64,000 nt of DNA. Source: Prorocentrum cordatum. Its lineage: Eukaryota > Sar > Dinophyceae > Prorocentrales > Prorocentraceae. The notes below the pieces were generated by a model. That model saw only the letters and a list, made by a program, of their open reading frames with translations. It was not told where the DNA came from and searched no databases. The position numbers and the translations under genes were made by a program. Location: assembly GCA_963575745.1 (NCBI GenBank), contig CAUYUJ010019922.1, positions 12,501-76,500 of the forward strand, given 5' to 3'. Shown one piece after another: positions 11,925 through 23,340 of this stretch; within the stretch, counting starts at the first letter, position 1; each line of letters opens with the position of its first letter.

Positions 11925-12080
11925 CCAGAGCGCGACTCTGGTGTCATGTATGTGGGAGTCCAGCTTCGGGAGCGCGAGCCTGGTGCATTTTACGACGGGG
12001 TCTGCCCTCGGGAGCGTGAGTCTGGCGTGTTCAGCAGACCTTGGGAACGCGAGTCTTGTTTCATTGTGGACGCTTCGCGT
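11925..12080 (+). repeat. family L: ~45 bp repeat (CGGGAGCGCGAGTCTGG)
   Basis: Three to four copies of CGGGAGCGCGAG-CTGG separated by variable 25-30 bp. The same repeat is at 13880-14100. Its tail, CCCCACCAGCCCAT at about 12081, recurs near 56848. Confidence 0.65.
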
Positions 12081-12204
12081 ATCCCCACCAGCCCATCCTG
12101 AAACGATGCCCAGGGGAGTTGAGGTTGATCAGGGAAATGGGGGAGCATGCAGAAGAACAAGGGCGGGGGGAGCCGTCATGTACCCAAAGAGGGGGAGTAT
12201 GGAG

Positions 12205-12220
12205 TCGTCGTCGACGTCGA

Positions 12221-12252
<32 letters not shown>

Positions 12253-12370
12253 GAGGAGGAGGAGGAGGAGGAGGAGGAGGAGGAGGAGGAGGAAGATGAG
12301 GAGGATGAGGAGGTGGAGTAGGGCAAGGACGAGGAGGACGAGAAGGAGGAGAAGGAGGAGAAGGAGGGAG
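12205..12370 (+). repeat. (TCG)n followed by (GAG)n
   Basis: (TCG/GTC)n at 12205-12252 passes directly into (GAG)n and GGA at 12253-12370. Confidence 0.92.
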
Positions 12371-12384
12371 AGTTCGGTACCTCG

Positions 12385-12905
12385 GGGATGCTCTTGAGGC
12401 CTCGTATGAGGTCTCTTGGGGGCCTATTGGAGACCTCTTGGGGCCGTCTGGGCGCCTCTTGGGGCCCTCTTGGGCCGCTCTTGGGAGCTTCAGGGGCGCT
12501 CTTGGGGCCTGGAGGACATCGATTAGAACATCGGGGAGCTCCAATTACTCTCCCGCGGGAGCACCGAACATCGCCTCCTGGACCCCTCTTGGAGCCTTGG
12601 GGCTTTCTTGGGCCTCTTCTGGGGCTCTCTTGGGCCATCTTGGAGCCATCTTGAGGCCTCGGATGGCCATCGGAAGCGAACAGGCGAGAAAGCACACATC
12701 ATTGATTTTCCTCAGGCTTTGAAGGATTTTGGCTTCTTGAGAGGCCGTCCCGGACGTATCTTGGAGCAGTCTTGGAAGGTTCTTTTGTGGCCTCTTGGAG
12801 CATTTTGGGAGCCATCTTGAGTGATCGTGCGTTATCTTGAGCCATCTTGGAGCTCATCGTGGACTCAGGAGCCCTCTTGGAGCCGTCTTGGGCCATCTTG
12901 GACGC
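12385..12905 (+). repeat. family D minisatellite block
   Basis: Units CTCTTGGGGCC and TCTTGGGCCATCTTGGAGCC repeat through 12390-12660 and 12720-12905. A 60 bp segment at 12660-12720 containing ATTGATTTTCCTCAGG separates them; a similar segment interrupts the D block at 34830. Confidence 0.8.
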
Positions 12906-13060
12906 TCCAACGCCTCGCGGCCCCCCCCTCGCGGAGGGGTCAAGACACCCACCCGCCCGCAAGCCGTCTAGCTCACTCCCACCCGCCCTCCCTGCACATG
13001 AATAACACCCGAGCCTCAGCATGTTCAGCGGTCGTTTTTGGATGGACAGCTACTTGGAAC
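12906..13060 (+). repeat. family W dispersed repeat
   Basis: GTCAAGAC, CACCCGCCCGCAAG, GCTCACTCCCACCCGCCCTC and AACACCCGAGCC occur in this order. The same order is found at 61498-61625, so this is a dispersed repeat about 130 bp long with most bases shared. Confidence 0.8.
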
Positions 13061-13084
13061 CCAAACCGACCAAGTGTGCGCGAC

Positions 13085-13270
13085 GCTGGGGCGAGGTGAG
13101 CCACGCGTGCCAGGCGCGCCACGCGTGCCAGGCACCCCTGGGGCCCGAGCGTGCCAGGCACGCCTGGTGCGCCAGATGCGCCACGTGCTCCGAGTGCCCC
13201 AGGTGTGCCGCACACTCCAGCCGCGCCAGGTGCGCCGCGTTCGGGGCACGTGTAGAGTGCGTCAGGTGCG
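13085..13270 (+). repeat. 9-15 bp repeat, collagen-like on the minus strand
   Basis: GTGCCAGGCGCGCC-like units repeat imperfectly. One minus-strand frame gives about eleven Gly-X-Y triplets (GAPGAAGVCGTPGALG and onward). The period of 9 in a GC-rich minisatellite is enough to make this by chance. Confidence 0.6.
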
Positions 13271-13289
13271 CCTGCGCACGTGACACCAC

Positions 13290-13755
13290 ACATCGGGAAA
13301 CATGTTGCCCCCCAGCATCCTTGTCGAAAACCGATGCCCATCATTCTGTCTGCTGGGCCTGCGTACAGCAGGCCATTCGCCACCACCCCCGCCGTTTCTG
13401 TCAAAAACCACTTGACAGTGATCGCGGGGGTGGCCGCGTATGATCCAGAATTAGCCGTGAGGTGCAGTTTGTAGTTGTTTTGTTAGGGATGGCAGCCCTG
13501 CGCACAGCAGGGAATATGCTGACACCCTCGCCGTCCTTGTCGAAAACAATACGAAGTGCTCGCGGGCCTCACGAACATGACTCAATATTTTGCCCCAACA
13601 TGTATTTTTACATCGTTTTCGCACGGGGATGGTGGGGGGGCTGCATCGGGTTGGCCGCGCATGCTCCAAATGTGGAGGCAGAGTGCGTTTTGTATTGTTT
13701 TTTGACAGGGATGGTGGGGGGGGGGGGCCACATGCTTCCTGGTTGGCCGCCGGTC
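13290..13755 (+). repeat. imperfect tandem repeats with CCTTGTCGAAAAC and GGGATGGTGGGG blocks
   Basis: CCTTGTCGAAAAC occurs near 13319 and 13537. GGATGGTGGGGGG occurs near 13627 and 13709, each preceded by a CATCG/GTATTG-TTTT segment. The block looks like two or three old duplications of about 90-200 bp. No gene recognised. Confidence 0.5.
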
Positions 13756-13756
13756 G

Positions 13757-13885
13757 CCTGGGGGAGGGGGTGTATACTCATAGGGAACAGTGGTAAACCC
13801 CTCCCCGAAGGGGAAGGATGGGGTTGGAGGGGGGGTCTCCCTAGACCACCTACGCTCAGCGTGCTGGTGGGATTTACTTGGGATT
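13757..13885 (+). repeat. family X dispersed repeat
   Basis: GGTAAACCCCTCCCCGAAGG, a short self-complementary block, is followed by CTAGACCAC and GCTGGTGGGATTT. The same order occurs at 57826-57937. It lies directly before family L here and before family U there. Confidence 0.75.
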
Positions 13886-14100
13886 GGCCTCGGAGGCGTG
13901 AGCCTGGCGTAAGTAGTATCGAATTCTGGCCTCGGGAGCGCGAGTGTTTTATATTTTGCGAGGGACTCTGGCCTCGGGAGCCCGAACCTGGTATAATTCG
14001 CGGGTGGTCTCTGGAGCGCGAGCCCGGTGTAAGTTACGGGGGCTTCTGCTGTCGGGGATGCGAGTCTGGTCGAGTCTGCGCGAACGTGGTGTATTTTTGC
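13880..14100 (+). repeat. family L ~45 bp repeat, second block
   Basis: About five copies of CTGGCCTCGGGAGCGCGAG with variable spacers, as at 11925-12080. Confidence 0.75.
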
Positions 14101-14615
14101 AAGTCCTGGCGCCCCCCGCGGGGGATTCTGAGAACCTCAGGTGGCCGTGGTAACAGGGCGGTTTTCGGCCTCCACCCCTCGCGCGGACCGCAACAAACAT
14201 CATAATATTGGCAACTGGAGCAAATTACAAATCGCAGGGAACAGAAAGTAGCACCATAACATTGGAAAGTGATCGTTTTCTTGTTAATTGTTTGGCCAAT
14301 CGGCGCGGGCCCTCGCCCCCCCCTCCTCCCCCCCCCCCAAGGAGTAGACCTTGGCTGTTTTTGGAGCATGTTTCGAGCAGGTGGAGCCTTCCCCACAGGA
14401 CGCACGGTTGCAAACAGCCGCACGAAGCAGAGGTCAGGAGCCAGACCCCCCCCCCTCCCCCCCGCCTTCTGCCCGACGTCGAAGCGCCGAATACGAAGAC
14501 GCTCACCACCTGGAAGCTGGAGCTGATTCGCGCAGGGTGCCAGACGAGCCTCAGCCGTGCAGCCCGGTGGCCCCGCAGGGGGAGCCCGCGGCTCTCGCAC
14601 CACTGCCGCCGCGCC
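14101..14615. other. unique stretch, nothing recognised
   Basis: Contains C-runs at 14315-14340 and 14447-14462. Frames are open for long distances on both strands but none resembles a known family. Confidence 0.35.
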
Positions 14616-14715
14616 GTTTTCCACCACCACCACCATAACTTCGAGGGGGAGGAGGGGGAGGAGGAGGAGGAGGAGGACGAGGAGGAGGAGGAGGAGGAGG
14701 AACAGGAGGAGACAG
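14616..14715 (-). mobile_element. family EE (GAG)n-bearing block, CCACC end visible
   Basis: (CCA)n followed by CATAACTTCGAGGGGGAGG and then (GAG)n. Read on the minus strand its end is CTTATGG(TGG)n-like, matching the right end of the 158 bp insertion at 27349-27506. The outer border on the (GAG)n side is not defined here. Confidence 0.5.
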
Positions 14716-15280
14716 CGGCTGGGAAAGCGAGACTGGAAGGGAGAGGTCCGATGCTGAGGCCAAGACATCCCTCGGCCCTCCTGCAATGCACTGTAGAAGC
14801 ATCCGGCATAGACTACAAAGCTCCAATCGACCGATTCGAGGTCGCAGCACACTGCGCAAGGCACACGTCGATCCCGTGTCCGTATGGCGGGCTGGTTGAG
14901 GTCGTGGCGCCTGGATTCGAGCGCTGCTCACATCCTCGGACTTCTTCCACGTCTCCTGTGCACGCTCGTGCTCTGGCACACACGTTCAAGGACCTCATGC
15001 TCTGAGCGTGCTCCGTCCCCCTCCCCAACGCCCGCTCTCCTCCCGCTCCTATTCTGCCCAATTCGGCCCCGCAGTGTCCCTGGGCTGCCTTCGACACGGA
15101 GGAAAGCGTTCGCGCGGCGAGTGCGCTGACCCTCAACTTCATCTTCCAGCAGTCAAGCTTGATGGCGTGCTGGTGCCTGGTGATGGAGTGACGTTTGCAA
15201 ACAGCCTGTGCCGAGCTTCACTCGATACTAGCGAGAATGAGCGCGGTCCATGGCCCATTCGCAGCGCGACAAGAAGAAGC
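14716..15280. other. unique stretch, nothing recognised
   Basis: Mixed sequence between the GAG block and the next (GAT)n block. Short open frames only. Confidence 0.35.
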
Positions 15281-15283
15281 ACA

Positions 15284-15544
15284 TGATGGTGAGGAGGATT
15301 ATGACGAGGATGACGATGATGACCATGATGCTGATGATGATGTCGATGACAATGACGATGCTGATGATGGTGATGATGCTGGTGATGATTGTGATGATGA
15401 TGCTGATTCTGGTGGTGATGGTGGTGATGGTGATGACGATGCTGCTGATGATGCCGATGTTGTTGATGATGGTGACGATGGTGATGATGTTGGCGATGAC
15501 GATTGCGATGCTTGTGCGGATGATGATGGTGGTGATGACGATGG

Positions 15545-15586
<42 letters not shown>

Positions 15587-15848
15587 CGACGGTGCTGATA
15601 TACACGAAAGATGATGCTGCTGCTGATGATTATGCTGATGCTGAGGATGGTGACGATGCTTGTGTTGCTGTTGATGATGATTATGATGCTGATGTTGTTG
15701 ATGATACTTGCAATGGTAATGATGAAGATATGGTGGCGATGACGATTGCTGTGATGATGTTGTGACCGCGACGACGATGCTGCTGATGATGATGTTGATG
15801 CTGATGCTGATGTTGCTGACGATCATGCCGACGATGCTGATACTGATT

Positions 15849-15902
<54 letters not shown>

Positions 15903-16692
15903 CTGATGATGATGTAGATGCTGATGCTGCTGCTGATGTTGATGAGGATGGTGAGGATGATGGTAGCAGCGACGACGATGATGATGGTGACGATGCTGCT
16001 GTTGCTGATGACGATGGTGATGCTGATGATTGTGATTCGGTCGACGATGACGCTGATGACTCTGACGATTATGATGATGCTGGTGATGATGATGATGGTA
16101 ACACCGACGACGACGATGATGATGCTGATGTTAATGATGCGGATGCTGCCGCTACTGATGATGAGTCTGGTGTTAATGATGATGCTGTTGATGATGATGC
16201 TGATGATGATGCTGATGATGCTGATGCTTATGATGATGATGATGACGATGCGGATGCTGATGCTGCTGCTTGATGATGCTGATGATGATGATGATGATGC
16301 CGATGATGATGAGGATGCTGATGAGGATGATGATGTCGATGATGCTGCCGATGCTGTTGCTGATGCTGATGCTGTGGGATGTGCGCTGATGATGTGTGAT
16401 GTGGATGATGCAACAAGCGCTGATTGATGAAGGGGTGAGGATGCTGCCGATTGCTGCTGCTGTTGAAGTTGCTGGTTGATGCTGCTGCTGATGCTGTGGA
16501 TGATGATTACTGCTGTTGTGTTTGCTGATGTGATGTGCTGATGAGCTGCGCTGTTTGATGCTGGCTGATGTTGTTGATGATTGTGATGATGATTGATGAT
16601 GCTGATGATGATGTTGATCATGATGCTGATGCTGATGATGATGTTTATGATGATTATGATGCTGATGATGATGATGATGATGATTATGATGC

Positions 16693-16752
<60 letters not shown>

Positions 16753-16753
16753 C

Positions 16754-16787
<34 letters not shown>

Positions 16788-16810
16788 GTGATGGTTGTGA
16801 TGATGATGGA
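15284..16810 (+). repeat. degenerate (GAT-GCT)n block
   Basis: Pure (GAT)n runs lie at about 15545-15585, 15855-15905 and 16690-16790, with GCT/GTT-rich sequence between. No gene-like frame. Confidence 0.95.
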
Positions 16811-16852
16811 GAAGGGTGTTGGTTGTTAGTTGGTTCTATGTGCTGTGCTTTA

Positions 16853-16985
16853 TGGAGGAGGAGGAGGAGGAGGAGGAGGAGGAGGAGGAGGAGGAGGAGG
16901 AGGAGGAGGAGGAGGATGAGGACAAGGAGGAGGAGGAGGAGGAGGAGGACGAGGAGGAGGAAGAGGAGGAGGAGGAAGACGGGGC
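16853..16985 (+). repeat. (GAG)n tract
   Basis: Pure (GGA)n to about 16915, then GGA with AAG/GAC changes. Confidence 0.95.
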
Positions 16986-17340
16986 AGAGCAGGATGCCAT
17001 TCCTCTTCGGGCTCACGGCGGAGAGGGCGCGGATCCTTGGTTCACAGGCCCGCGAGCGGGCCTGCTCCCGTGGTGTGACTCCCGATGAGCTGCTCTCTGA
17101 TGGGCGCCCCGACGGGCCCTGCGGTTGATTTTTTGGTGGCCGTCCTACGCGCCTCCCGCGTCTCGGCCTCTCATCTTCTCTGCCTGCATGTTAATGGTGT
17201 ACTTGATAATCGTCCCCCGGGTCTAGTTTTTAAGGCGCCTTTGGGGAGGCAGGGGGTCTGGTTTATGAAGGCGTTGTCTTGAAGCCGACGTTCAGGGGGT
17301 CCCGTTTATTATGGTGCTTCTTGCGCATGCAATTTCACAC
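16986..17340. other. unique stretch, nothing recognised
   Basis: Ordinary composition. One + frame (17085-17282, 65 codons) starts with ATG but matches nothing known to me. Confidence 0.35.
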
Positions 17341-17344
17341 CAAA

Positions 17345-17401
17345 TTTATCACCATGACCACCATCATCATCTTCATCATGATCATCATCATCACCGCCAT
17401 G

Positions 17402-17470
<69 letters not shown>

Positions 17471-17475
17471 GTCGT
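17345..17475 (-). repeat. (CAT)n microsatellite, opposite orientation to all other (GAT)n blocks
   Basis: ATC/CAT triplets on the + strand, equal to (GAT)n on the minus strand. It is the only sizeable (GAT)n tract inverted in the window; a smaller ATC run is at 42255-42292. Confidence 0.95.
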
Positions 17476-18135
17476 TGCCTGCCACTATCATCATCTACAC
17501 CATCATCGCAAGCGTCGTCCCTAGCGTCTCCGTCGACGTCATGCTCTGTATGCGCACTTAACAGCACGTGTGCCCCATCACCGTTATTACCAGCAGCTTC
17601 ACCTTCGCCGTCATCATAAATGCGATCACAGCTGCATCCGTCACTGGCTGCGCAATGAATGCACTTTCCCTTGCGTTCAATCATGGCCGTCAATTTTTGG
17701 GTTTCATCATGCATGTCGGTGGGTTCTCAAGTGAGCGCACCTAATAATCCCAACCTCCTTATCCCCTCCTGACTGCTTCCACAACGCAGGGGGAGGAGGA
17801 GGAGGAGGAGGAGAAGGAGGAGGAGGAGGAGGATGAGGAGGAGGTGCACAGGATTCCCGGGGGGGGGGGGGCACGAATTGTCCGCCCCAGGAGGAGGCGC
17901 AACAAACTAGAACCAAGGCGATCGTGCAGCATGCGATTGCGGATGGGCCAGCGCTCACCAGGCATGCGAAAGCGGATGGGCCTGAACGCACCAATTGATG
18001 TCGGCCAGAAGGTCGCAGAGAAATAGCCACTTTTGTTGTCGCAATTTCGTGCGATGCCGAATGCTGTCGCTCGGGCTTACCCTTTGCACATCCTCTGTAA
18101 AGAGAGGGGCAGGGACGGGCATGAAATTGGCACAA
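17476..18135. other. mostly unique stretch with a small (GAG)n at 17788-17840
   Basis: No gene recognised. A poly-G run of 13 lies at 17860-17872. Confidence 0.4.
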
Positions 18136-18137
18136 CA

Positions 18138-18262
18138 CCTCTTTTGCCAGTAAGCTTTGACTGCAATGCTACACACGCGTGCGGGTACGAACTTGTCACG
18201 AAACCTCTCTTGTCTTTATGCTGTGACTGCTGAAATACACGCGTACGGGCTCGAATGTGTCA
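18138..18262 (+). repeat. ~70 bp tandem duplication
   Basis: Two copies share CACACGCGTGCGGGTACGAA / CACGCGTACGGGCTCGAA, GTCACGAA-CCT and TGACTGC. Part of a third is at 18248-18270. Confidence 0.7.
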
Positions 18263-18319
18263 CGAAGCCTTTCTGGACCTGTCATTGAGAACTTAAACAA
18301 TACTGCCCTTCAGGGCCGT

Positions 18320-18619
18320 TCAACACCAGTCCAGAAAGAGCTCGGGCAGCGTGTATGATTTTGCCATAAGAACACCAACGCCGCCTGCCTGATCCCTACT
18401 GCTTAAGTAGTTGTCAAACACAGTATCGGTGGCGATCTGATGCGGCGGTGTTGGGGTCGGGCCTTTATTGCTCCTGGGTTTCCATGCGCCTCGCAAATAC
18501 TCCTGCAGGGGGGCATGGATAGCCCTTGCGTCCATCACGTCACTCAACAGTGTGGTCCAACCTCCACGATCGCAATGGCGTCTACTTATCGTCACCGTCA
18601 TGAGCGATCGTGCTCGCAA
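18320..18619 (-). CDS. 99-codon open frame of natural composition (possible retroelement fragment)
   Basis: The minus-strand frame runs from ATG at 18619 to a stop near 18320. Unlike most frames here it is not built from a repeat, and the local DNA is less GC-rich. Near its end is RDQAGGVGVLMAKS, which recalls the GGV-x-LV strand of LINE-type AP endonucleases; that likeness is short and weak. No catalytic residues of that family can be assigned and no second domain follows. It may be a decayed fragment or chance. Confidence 0.2.
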   Translation of the reverse strand: MRARSLMTVTISRRHCDRGGWTTLLSDVMDARAIHAPLQEYLRGAWKPRSNKGPTPTPPHQIATDTVFDNYLSSRDQAGGVGVLMAKSYTLPELFLDWC

Positions 18620-18621
18620 TG

Positions 18622-18850
18622 TTGCGGGGGTGGGGCCAGAAGATTAGGGCGCCACGCGCGGAGGGGGGGTTCGGAAGCTTGTGCCGCGAAGGAATGTGTG
18701 GTTCGTTTTTTAGGGGGGCGGTTCGATTATTGAGTGATCCAGAGTAGCACCCGAACCGTTCCAGAGCTAGCGGTGAGGAGGCCATCTATCTGCGGGCCAT
18801 TCTCCGCTGGGCGGGTCGAGGGGGGAGCGAGGAGTGATAAGCGATGACTG
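18622..18850. other. unique spacer
   Basis: Nothing recognised. Confidence 0.35.
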
Positions 18851-18854
18851 AGGA

Positions 18855-18985
18855 GGATGAGGAGGAGGAGGAGGAGGAGAAGGAGGGAGGGAGGAGGGGG
18901 TTACAGGGGGAAGAGGAGGAGGAGGAAGAGGAGGAGGAGGAGGAGGAGGAGGAGGAGGAGGAGGAGGAGGAGGAAGAGCGAGGAG
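18855..18985 (+). repeat. (GAG)n tract
   Basis: GGA/GAG repeats with one CAGGGGG interruption. Confidence 0.93.
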
Positions 18986-19725
18986 CGAGCTGCGAAGAGT
19001 GAGGAGGTGGAGCGAGGGGCGCCGCGCGTGGGCGGGTTCGCGCGCCCGCGCCAGACTTCCCGGCGCACGCGGCCGCCCGGGCGTGGTTCCCTTGGGGCGG
19101 CGTCGTGCGGGAGGGGGTCTTTCGCCTGCTATGGGTGGGTCAGCGTCTTTTTTAGGGGCAGGAGCAAGTGATCGTTGGGACCATATCGGGATTGCTGCAC
19201 GTTGGGGCTGGGAGTTGGATGCAATGTCTCTATACTGTCTTGGAGCCGCCAAAGGCTTCACGTGTTGTTGCAACACGACGTCTCTTCCGCAGCTAGTTGC
19301 TGGCCCAAGGAGGCTAAGCCAGCGACCTCACAAGCCTGTGGTAGGCGAGTCCCGGGCAGCCTGCAGCTCCTTGTTGCTCTTCAAGTCGAATTTTCACCGG
19401 TGCAGTTGAACATATCACCGTCATCACACGGCGCTACTGTCCGTTCTCCTTTCCCCCTCCTCCTCCTCCTCCTCCTCCTCCTTTTTCTTCCTTGAACCCG
19501 CCTGGCGGGTTCTCTTGCTTTGTTCGTCGCCTGCGTTCGGGATGATAGTCATCTTGCCTCTCGATACTGGCTAAGCGATCGAACCTTCAGGCGATTTCGC
19601 TGCGGGTTAAAAATTGCTGGGGGCAGGAGCCAGTAAGCCCAGTCTCTTGGATTTTCGATTTTTTCGGCCGTCTCAAAGAGTAGAGTGTATGAGCGCCTGA
19701 AGAAAACAGGGCCGACTGCGCCGTT
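18986..19725. other. unique stretch with a possible coding segment
   Basis: 19160-19400 has a + frame of natural composition (WDHIGIAARWGWELDAMSLY and onward) that I do not recognise. A small (CTC)n is at 19457-19487. No splice or SL signal is identifiable by eye. Confidence 0.3.
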
Positions 19726-19872
19726 ATTGGCGCGTAAACTGCCCGCGTGAGGTCGCGCGTGAGCGCCCTTGTTTTCAATGTGGCGTGCCGCGCTGGCGGC
19801 CCGCATAAGTTACAGCGTAAGGTCGCTGTGTAATCTCACGTAGGACCCGTTTCTTTTCGTCGCTCACTTGTT
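19726..19872 (+). repeat. family R dispersed repeat
   Basis: GCCCGCGTGAGGTCGCGCGT, TGAGCGCCCT, GTGCCGCGCTGGCGGCCCGC and GCGTAAGGTCGC occur in order. The same order is at 53700-53830, with a more diverged copy at 42455-42590. Confidence 0.75.
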
Positions 19873-20725
19873 CCTTGTTGGATTCGCTCACTTTTCGCTG
19901 CCTTTCCTTGGTAATTCATTCGTTTGTTTTTCTTGGCCGGGCTAGTATTTTCTTAGAATATGATTTTTGCTTCCTATGTCGTTCGCTGATTTTGACACCC
20001 AGAAGCCTGACCCCCGTTCGCAGGCGAGTGAGGAGGAGGAGGAGGAGGAGGAGGAGGAGGAGGAGGAGGAGGAGAGTCAGGAGGTGTCGTCAGGGTCGGG
20101 AGCGGCCTAGCGGGGGCCTGAGCCCTCGCAGGGCACGCGAGCCAGCCAGGGCTGGGCGCCGCCGAGCACGGCGGGGCTTGTGCTGCTGCCACTGGGGGCG
20201 GCTTTAGCAAAGCTCGTGGTTCGTAGTTCTTCGATCCTGGATCTGCGAGTCGGCGGCCCTCATTCGAGGCAGTGTGGGATTGATTTGGGGTAGGGTATCT
20301 CTCTGACGCCACACCCCCCTCCGCTACCTGCTGCTCCCTTCCCTCTCCTCCTCGCTGCTCTCCGCGCTGCCCTCCCCCCCGTCGTCGTCCCCCCCTGCTC
20401 GCCTGTGCCTCCTGGCTCCGTGGCCTCTCTCGCCCTTCTCCCCCCCGCCTCCGCGGGGGTCCATCGCTCCGTTGTCGCGTCGTTCGTCTTCCGCTTCGTC
20501 CCTCGTCGTTGCTGGGGTGTGGCTCCGGCAGTTCGAACTTTGAACTCTTGAAGGTGGCTCTCCATTCGACTAATACCGATCCGGGGAAAGTCCAGCACTT
20601 GAATCGTGTGCGGCCAGGCTGACCAGACCCGTTCCCGCTGGCCCCCGGCGGTCCCCGCCGCGACGGGGTGCGGGGCCAACTGCTGCGCCGCCGGGCCGAT
20701 ATGGGAAACAGGGAGGGAGGGAGGG
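19873..20725. other. unique stretch with a short (GAG)n at 20033-20073
   Basis: GC-rich. The 20330-20480 segment is pyrimidine-rich. No gene recognised. Confidence 0.4.
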
Positions 20726-20729
20726 AATG

Positions 20730-20946
20730 CATATGATGATGATGCTGATGATGATGCTGCTGATGATGATGCTGGTGATGATGGTGATGATGATGATGAT
20801 GATGGTGATGCTGATTATGATTATGATGGTGATGATGGTGATTATGATGGTGATGCTGCTGCTGATGATGATCGTGGTGGTGGTGATGACGTTGTTGCTG
20901 ATTATCATGATGATGCTGATGATGATGATGCTGATGATGATGATGC

Positions 20947-20981
<35 letters not shown>

Positions 20982-21087
20982 GTGATGCTGATTATGATTA
21001 TGATGGTGATGATGGTGATTCTGATGATGCTGCTGATGATGATCGTGGTGGTGGTGATGATGATGTTGCTGATTATCATGATGACGT

Positions 21088-21129
<42 letters not shown>

Positions 21130-21780
21130 GGATGATGCTGATGATGATGCTGCTGATGATGATGATGATGATGAGGATGTGGTTGATGATGATGCTGTTG
21201 ATGCTTGATGATGGGATGATGATGTTGATGCTGATGATTGAATGCTGACTGTGATGTGCTGCTGATGATTATGATGCTGATGATGGATGTGGGGATGAGG
21301 ATGGGATGATGCTGATTTGTGATGCTGATGCTGATGTGATGCTGATCAGGGCTTGATGGCTTGATGCTTGATGGCTTGATTGTTGATGATTGATGAATGA
21401 TGAGATTGGGATGATGGATGATGATTATGTGATGGATGATGTTGATGTATGCTGATGATGATGGATGGGATGATGATGATGATGATGTGATGATGATGAT
21501 GATGATGATGATGATGACGCCGCGGACGACGACGAGGGGAAGGAGGAGGTGGGGATGATGATGATGATGATTGATTGATGCTGATGCTGAATGCTGATGA
21601 TGTGATGATGATGATGTGATTGATGATGATGATGGATGATGATGTGATGATGGATTATGATGATGGATGATGAATGATGATGATGATGCTGATGATGATG
21701 ATGATGATGCTGATGTGATGATGATGATGATGTATGAGATGATGATGTTTGATGATGGATTGCTGAGGATGATGTGATGA
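20730..21780 (+). repeat. degenerate (GAT-GCT)n block
   Basis: Includes a higher-order duplication: 20790-20905 and 20970-21085 share a run ending in GATCGTGGTGGTGGTGATGA. This shows that segments of about 180 bp duplicate inside the array. Confidence 0.93.
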
Positions 21781-22030
21781 TGGTGATGAGGAGGCGGAGG
21801 AGGGGAGGAGGGAGGAGGAGGAGGTGGGAGGAGGAGCAGGAGGCGGAGGACAAGGAGGGAGGAGGAGGAGGGAGGAGGGAGGACGCGGCGGATGGAGGGA
21901 GGCGGAGGAGGAGGAGGAGGAGGGGGAGGAGGGAAGAGAGGAGGAAGGGAGGCGGAGGAGGTTGGAGGGAGGAGGGGAGGGAGGAAGGAGGAGGAGGAGG
22001 AGGAGGAGGAGGAGGAAGAGGAGGAGGAGG
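21780..22030 (+). repeat. GGA/GGAG purine tract
   Basis: About 250 bp of GGA, GGAG and GCGGAG units directly following the GAT block. Confidence 0.92.
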
Positions 22031-23040
22031 ATGGTCAGTCGTAGTAATTGGCTGTCCTTGTTCTCGGCTGCGTGCTTTTTGGGGGGGTGCGTCGTCGATC
22101 GGGGACCGATCAGGCTATAGGATGAGGACACGGCGCTCAAGATCCTTTTTCCTCGAGCCTCCTGCTGCGACGTCGCAGTGTTCTCGTGAAGTGGACCCCC
22201 CCAGAGATCTCGATCCCTCCCATCCTGCAGTGTCGTTCTCTGACGGCCATGGGGCCAGGAAGCGGCCTCCAGAGGCCGAAAGCGTAAATCAAATGCCGTC
22301 GCTCGTTGGCGAGGAAGCGACAGCCGCAACCGTTGGGCTGAGGTGACCGCGGCCCTTGACGCCTCCCGGAGGCCGACCCCGACGCTTCACTGGGGAGGAC
22401 CTGCGCGCGGCGCCCGATACCGAGTGCCGCGCGCAGGCCATCACCGCTGGGGGGGGGGTCGGGGTCGGTCCATCATGCGGTTCCCTCAGCCCATCGATTG
22501 TGGATCTCTTTTCTTCACTCCTGAGTTGCGATGTTGCGTCGCCTTCAGGTAGGCTTGACGTGAGGTACTGATGGGGGCGCTTCGGCCCGAATGCGGGTCG
22601 CAGTCGCAATTGCGTTCCAGGATTCTGGAACGCTCTCAGAGCGCTCCGGGCCGCTCTGGAACGGCCGCGGCGCCCGATGCATCGTCCAGGCCCGTTGGCT
22701 TTCAGAGATTCCCGACTTGCCCTCATCCGAACTTGCTCTCATCTTGCCTTCGTCTTCCTCGAGTGTCGAGGGTCGAGGATCGGTCGGCATCGACAGAGGT
22801 TCGAAGATCGGGGTTCGAGAATCTGGTTTTCTTCAAGTTCCGGGGCCCTTCGGGGCCTTTCGAGGTACCCTCCTCGCCGCGGCTGGACCCGCGTCGAAGT
22901 TCTTGCCTGGGGGCATAGCTTCTAGTGCCTTCGTGGATCCGTGACAGTCAGTTGTGGCGTCGTCCTGTAGCCTACCGTGTGCGTGCTGGGCATGTGAGCG
23001 CCTGATATCGCTACCGCCATTGTGGTGGTCCCATCCTTCC
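22031..23040. other. GC-rich unique stretch, nothing recognised
   Basis: About 1 kb without simple repeats. Short frames such as 22230-22340 (ending SLVGEEATAATVGLR) look coding-like in composition but match nothing I know. TCTGGAACG/CGTTCCAGA-type inverted motifs lie at 22615-22670. Confidence 0.35.
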
Positions 23041-23210
23041 GGAGAGGCCTCCTCCCCCTCCTTTTCCCCCCCTCCTCTCCCTCCCCCCTCCCCTCCCCAC
23101 TGCCCTCCTCCTCCCCTCCCCTCCTCCTCCCCTCCCCTCGCCCCTCCTCCTCTCCCTCCTCCTCCCCCTCCTTTTATCCCCCCCCTCCTCCCCCTCCCCA
23201 CTGCCCTCGA
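23040..23210 (-). repeat. (CCT/CCCT)n pyrimidine tract
   Basis: Nearly pure pyrimidine on +, i.e. GGA-type purine on -. Opposite orientation to the first 22 kb. Confidence 0.9.
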
Positions 23211-23340
23211 GCCGTCGGCACCGCTGCGCGGAGTCGGACTCGCTGCAACCCTTGCCTGACGCCTGCACTCTGCCCAGGCTGCCCTGCGTCACTCCGCCGA
23301 CCGGAGTGGGGTCAGCGCCACCCAAACATGCTCCTATTGA

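Noticed and set aside
13085-13270. Collagen-like Gly-X-Y protein on the minus strand
   Set aside because: A short minisatellite with a 9 bp tendency gives this automatically; flanking frame is not collagen-like and other frames are also open.
14034-14864. 276-codon minus-strand frame with a Leu-rich 'membrane' segment
   Set aside because: The Leu run is the translation of (GAG)n/(CTC)n; the rest has no family resemblance.
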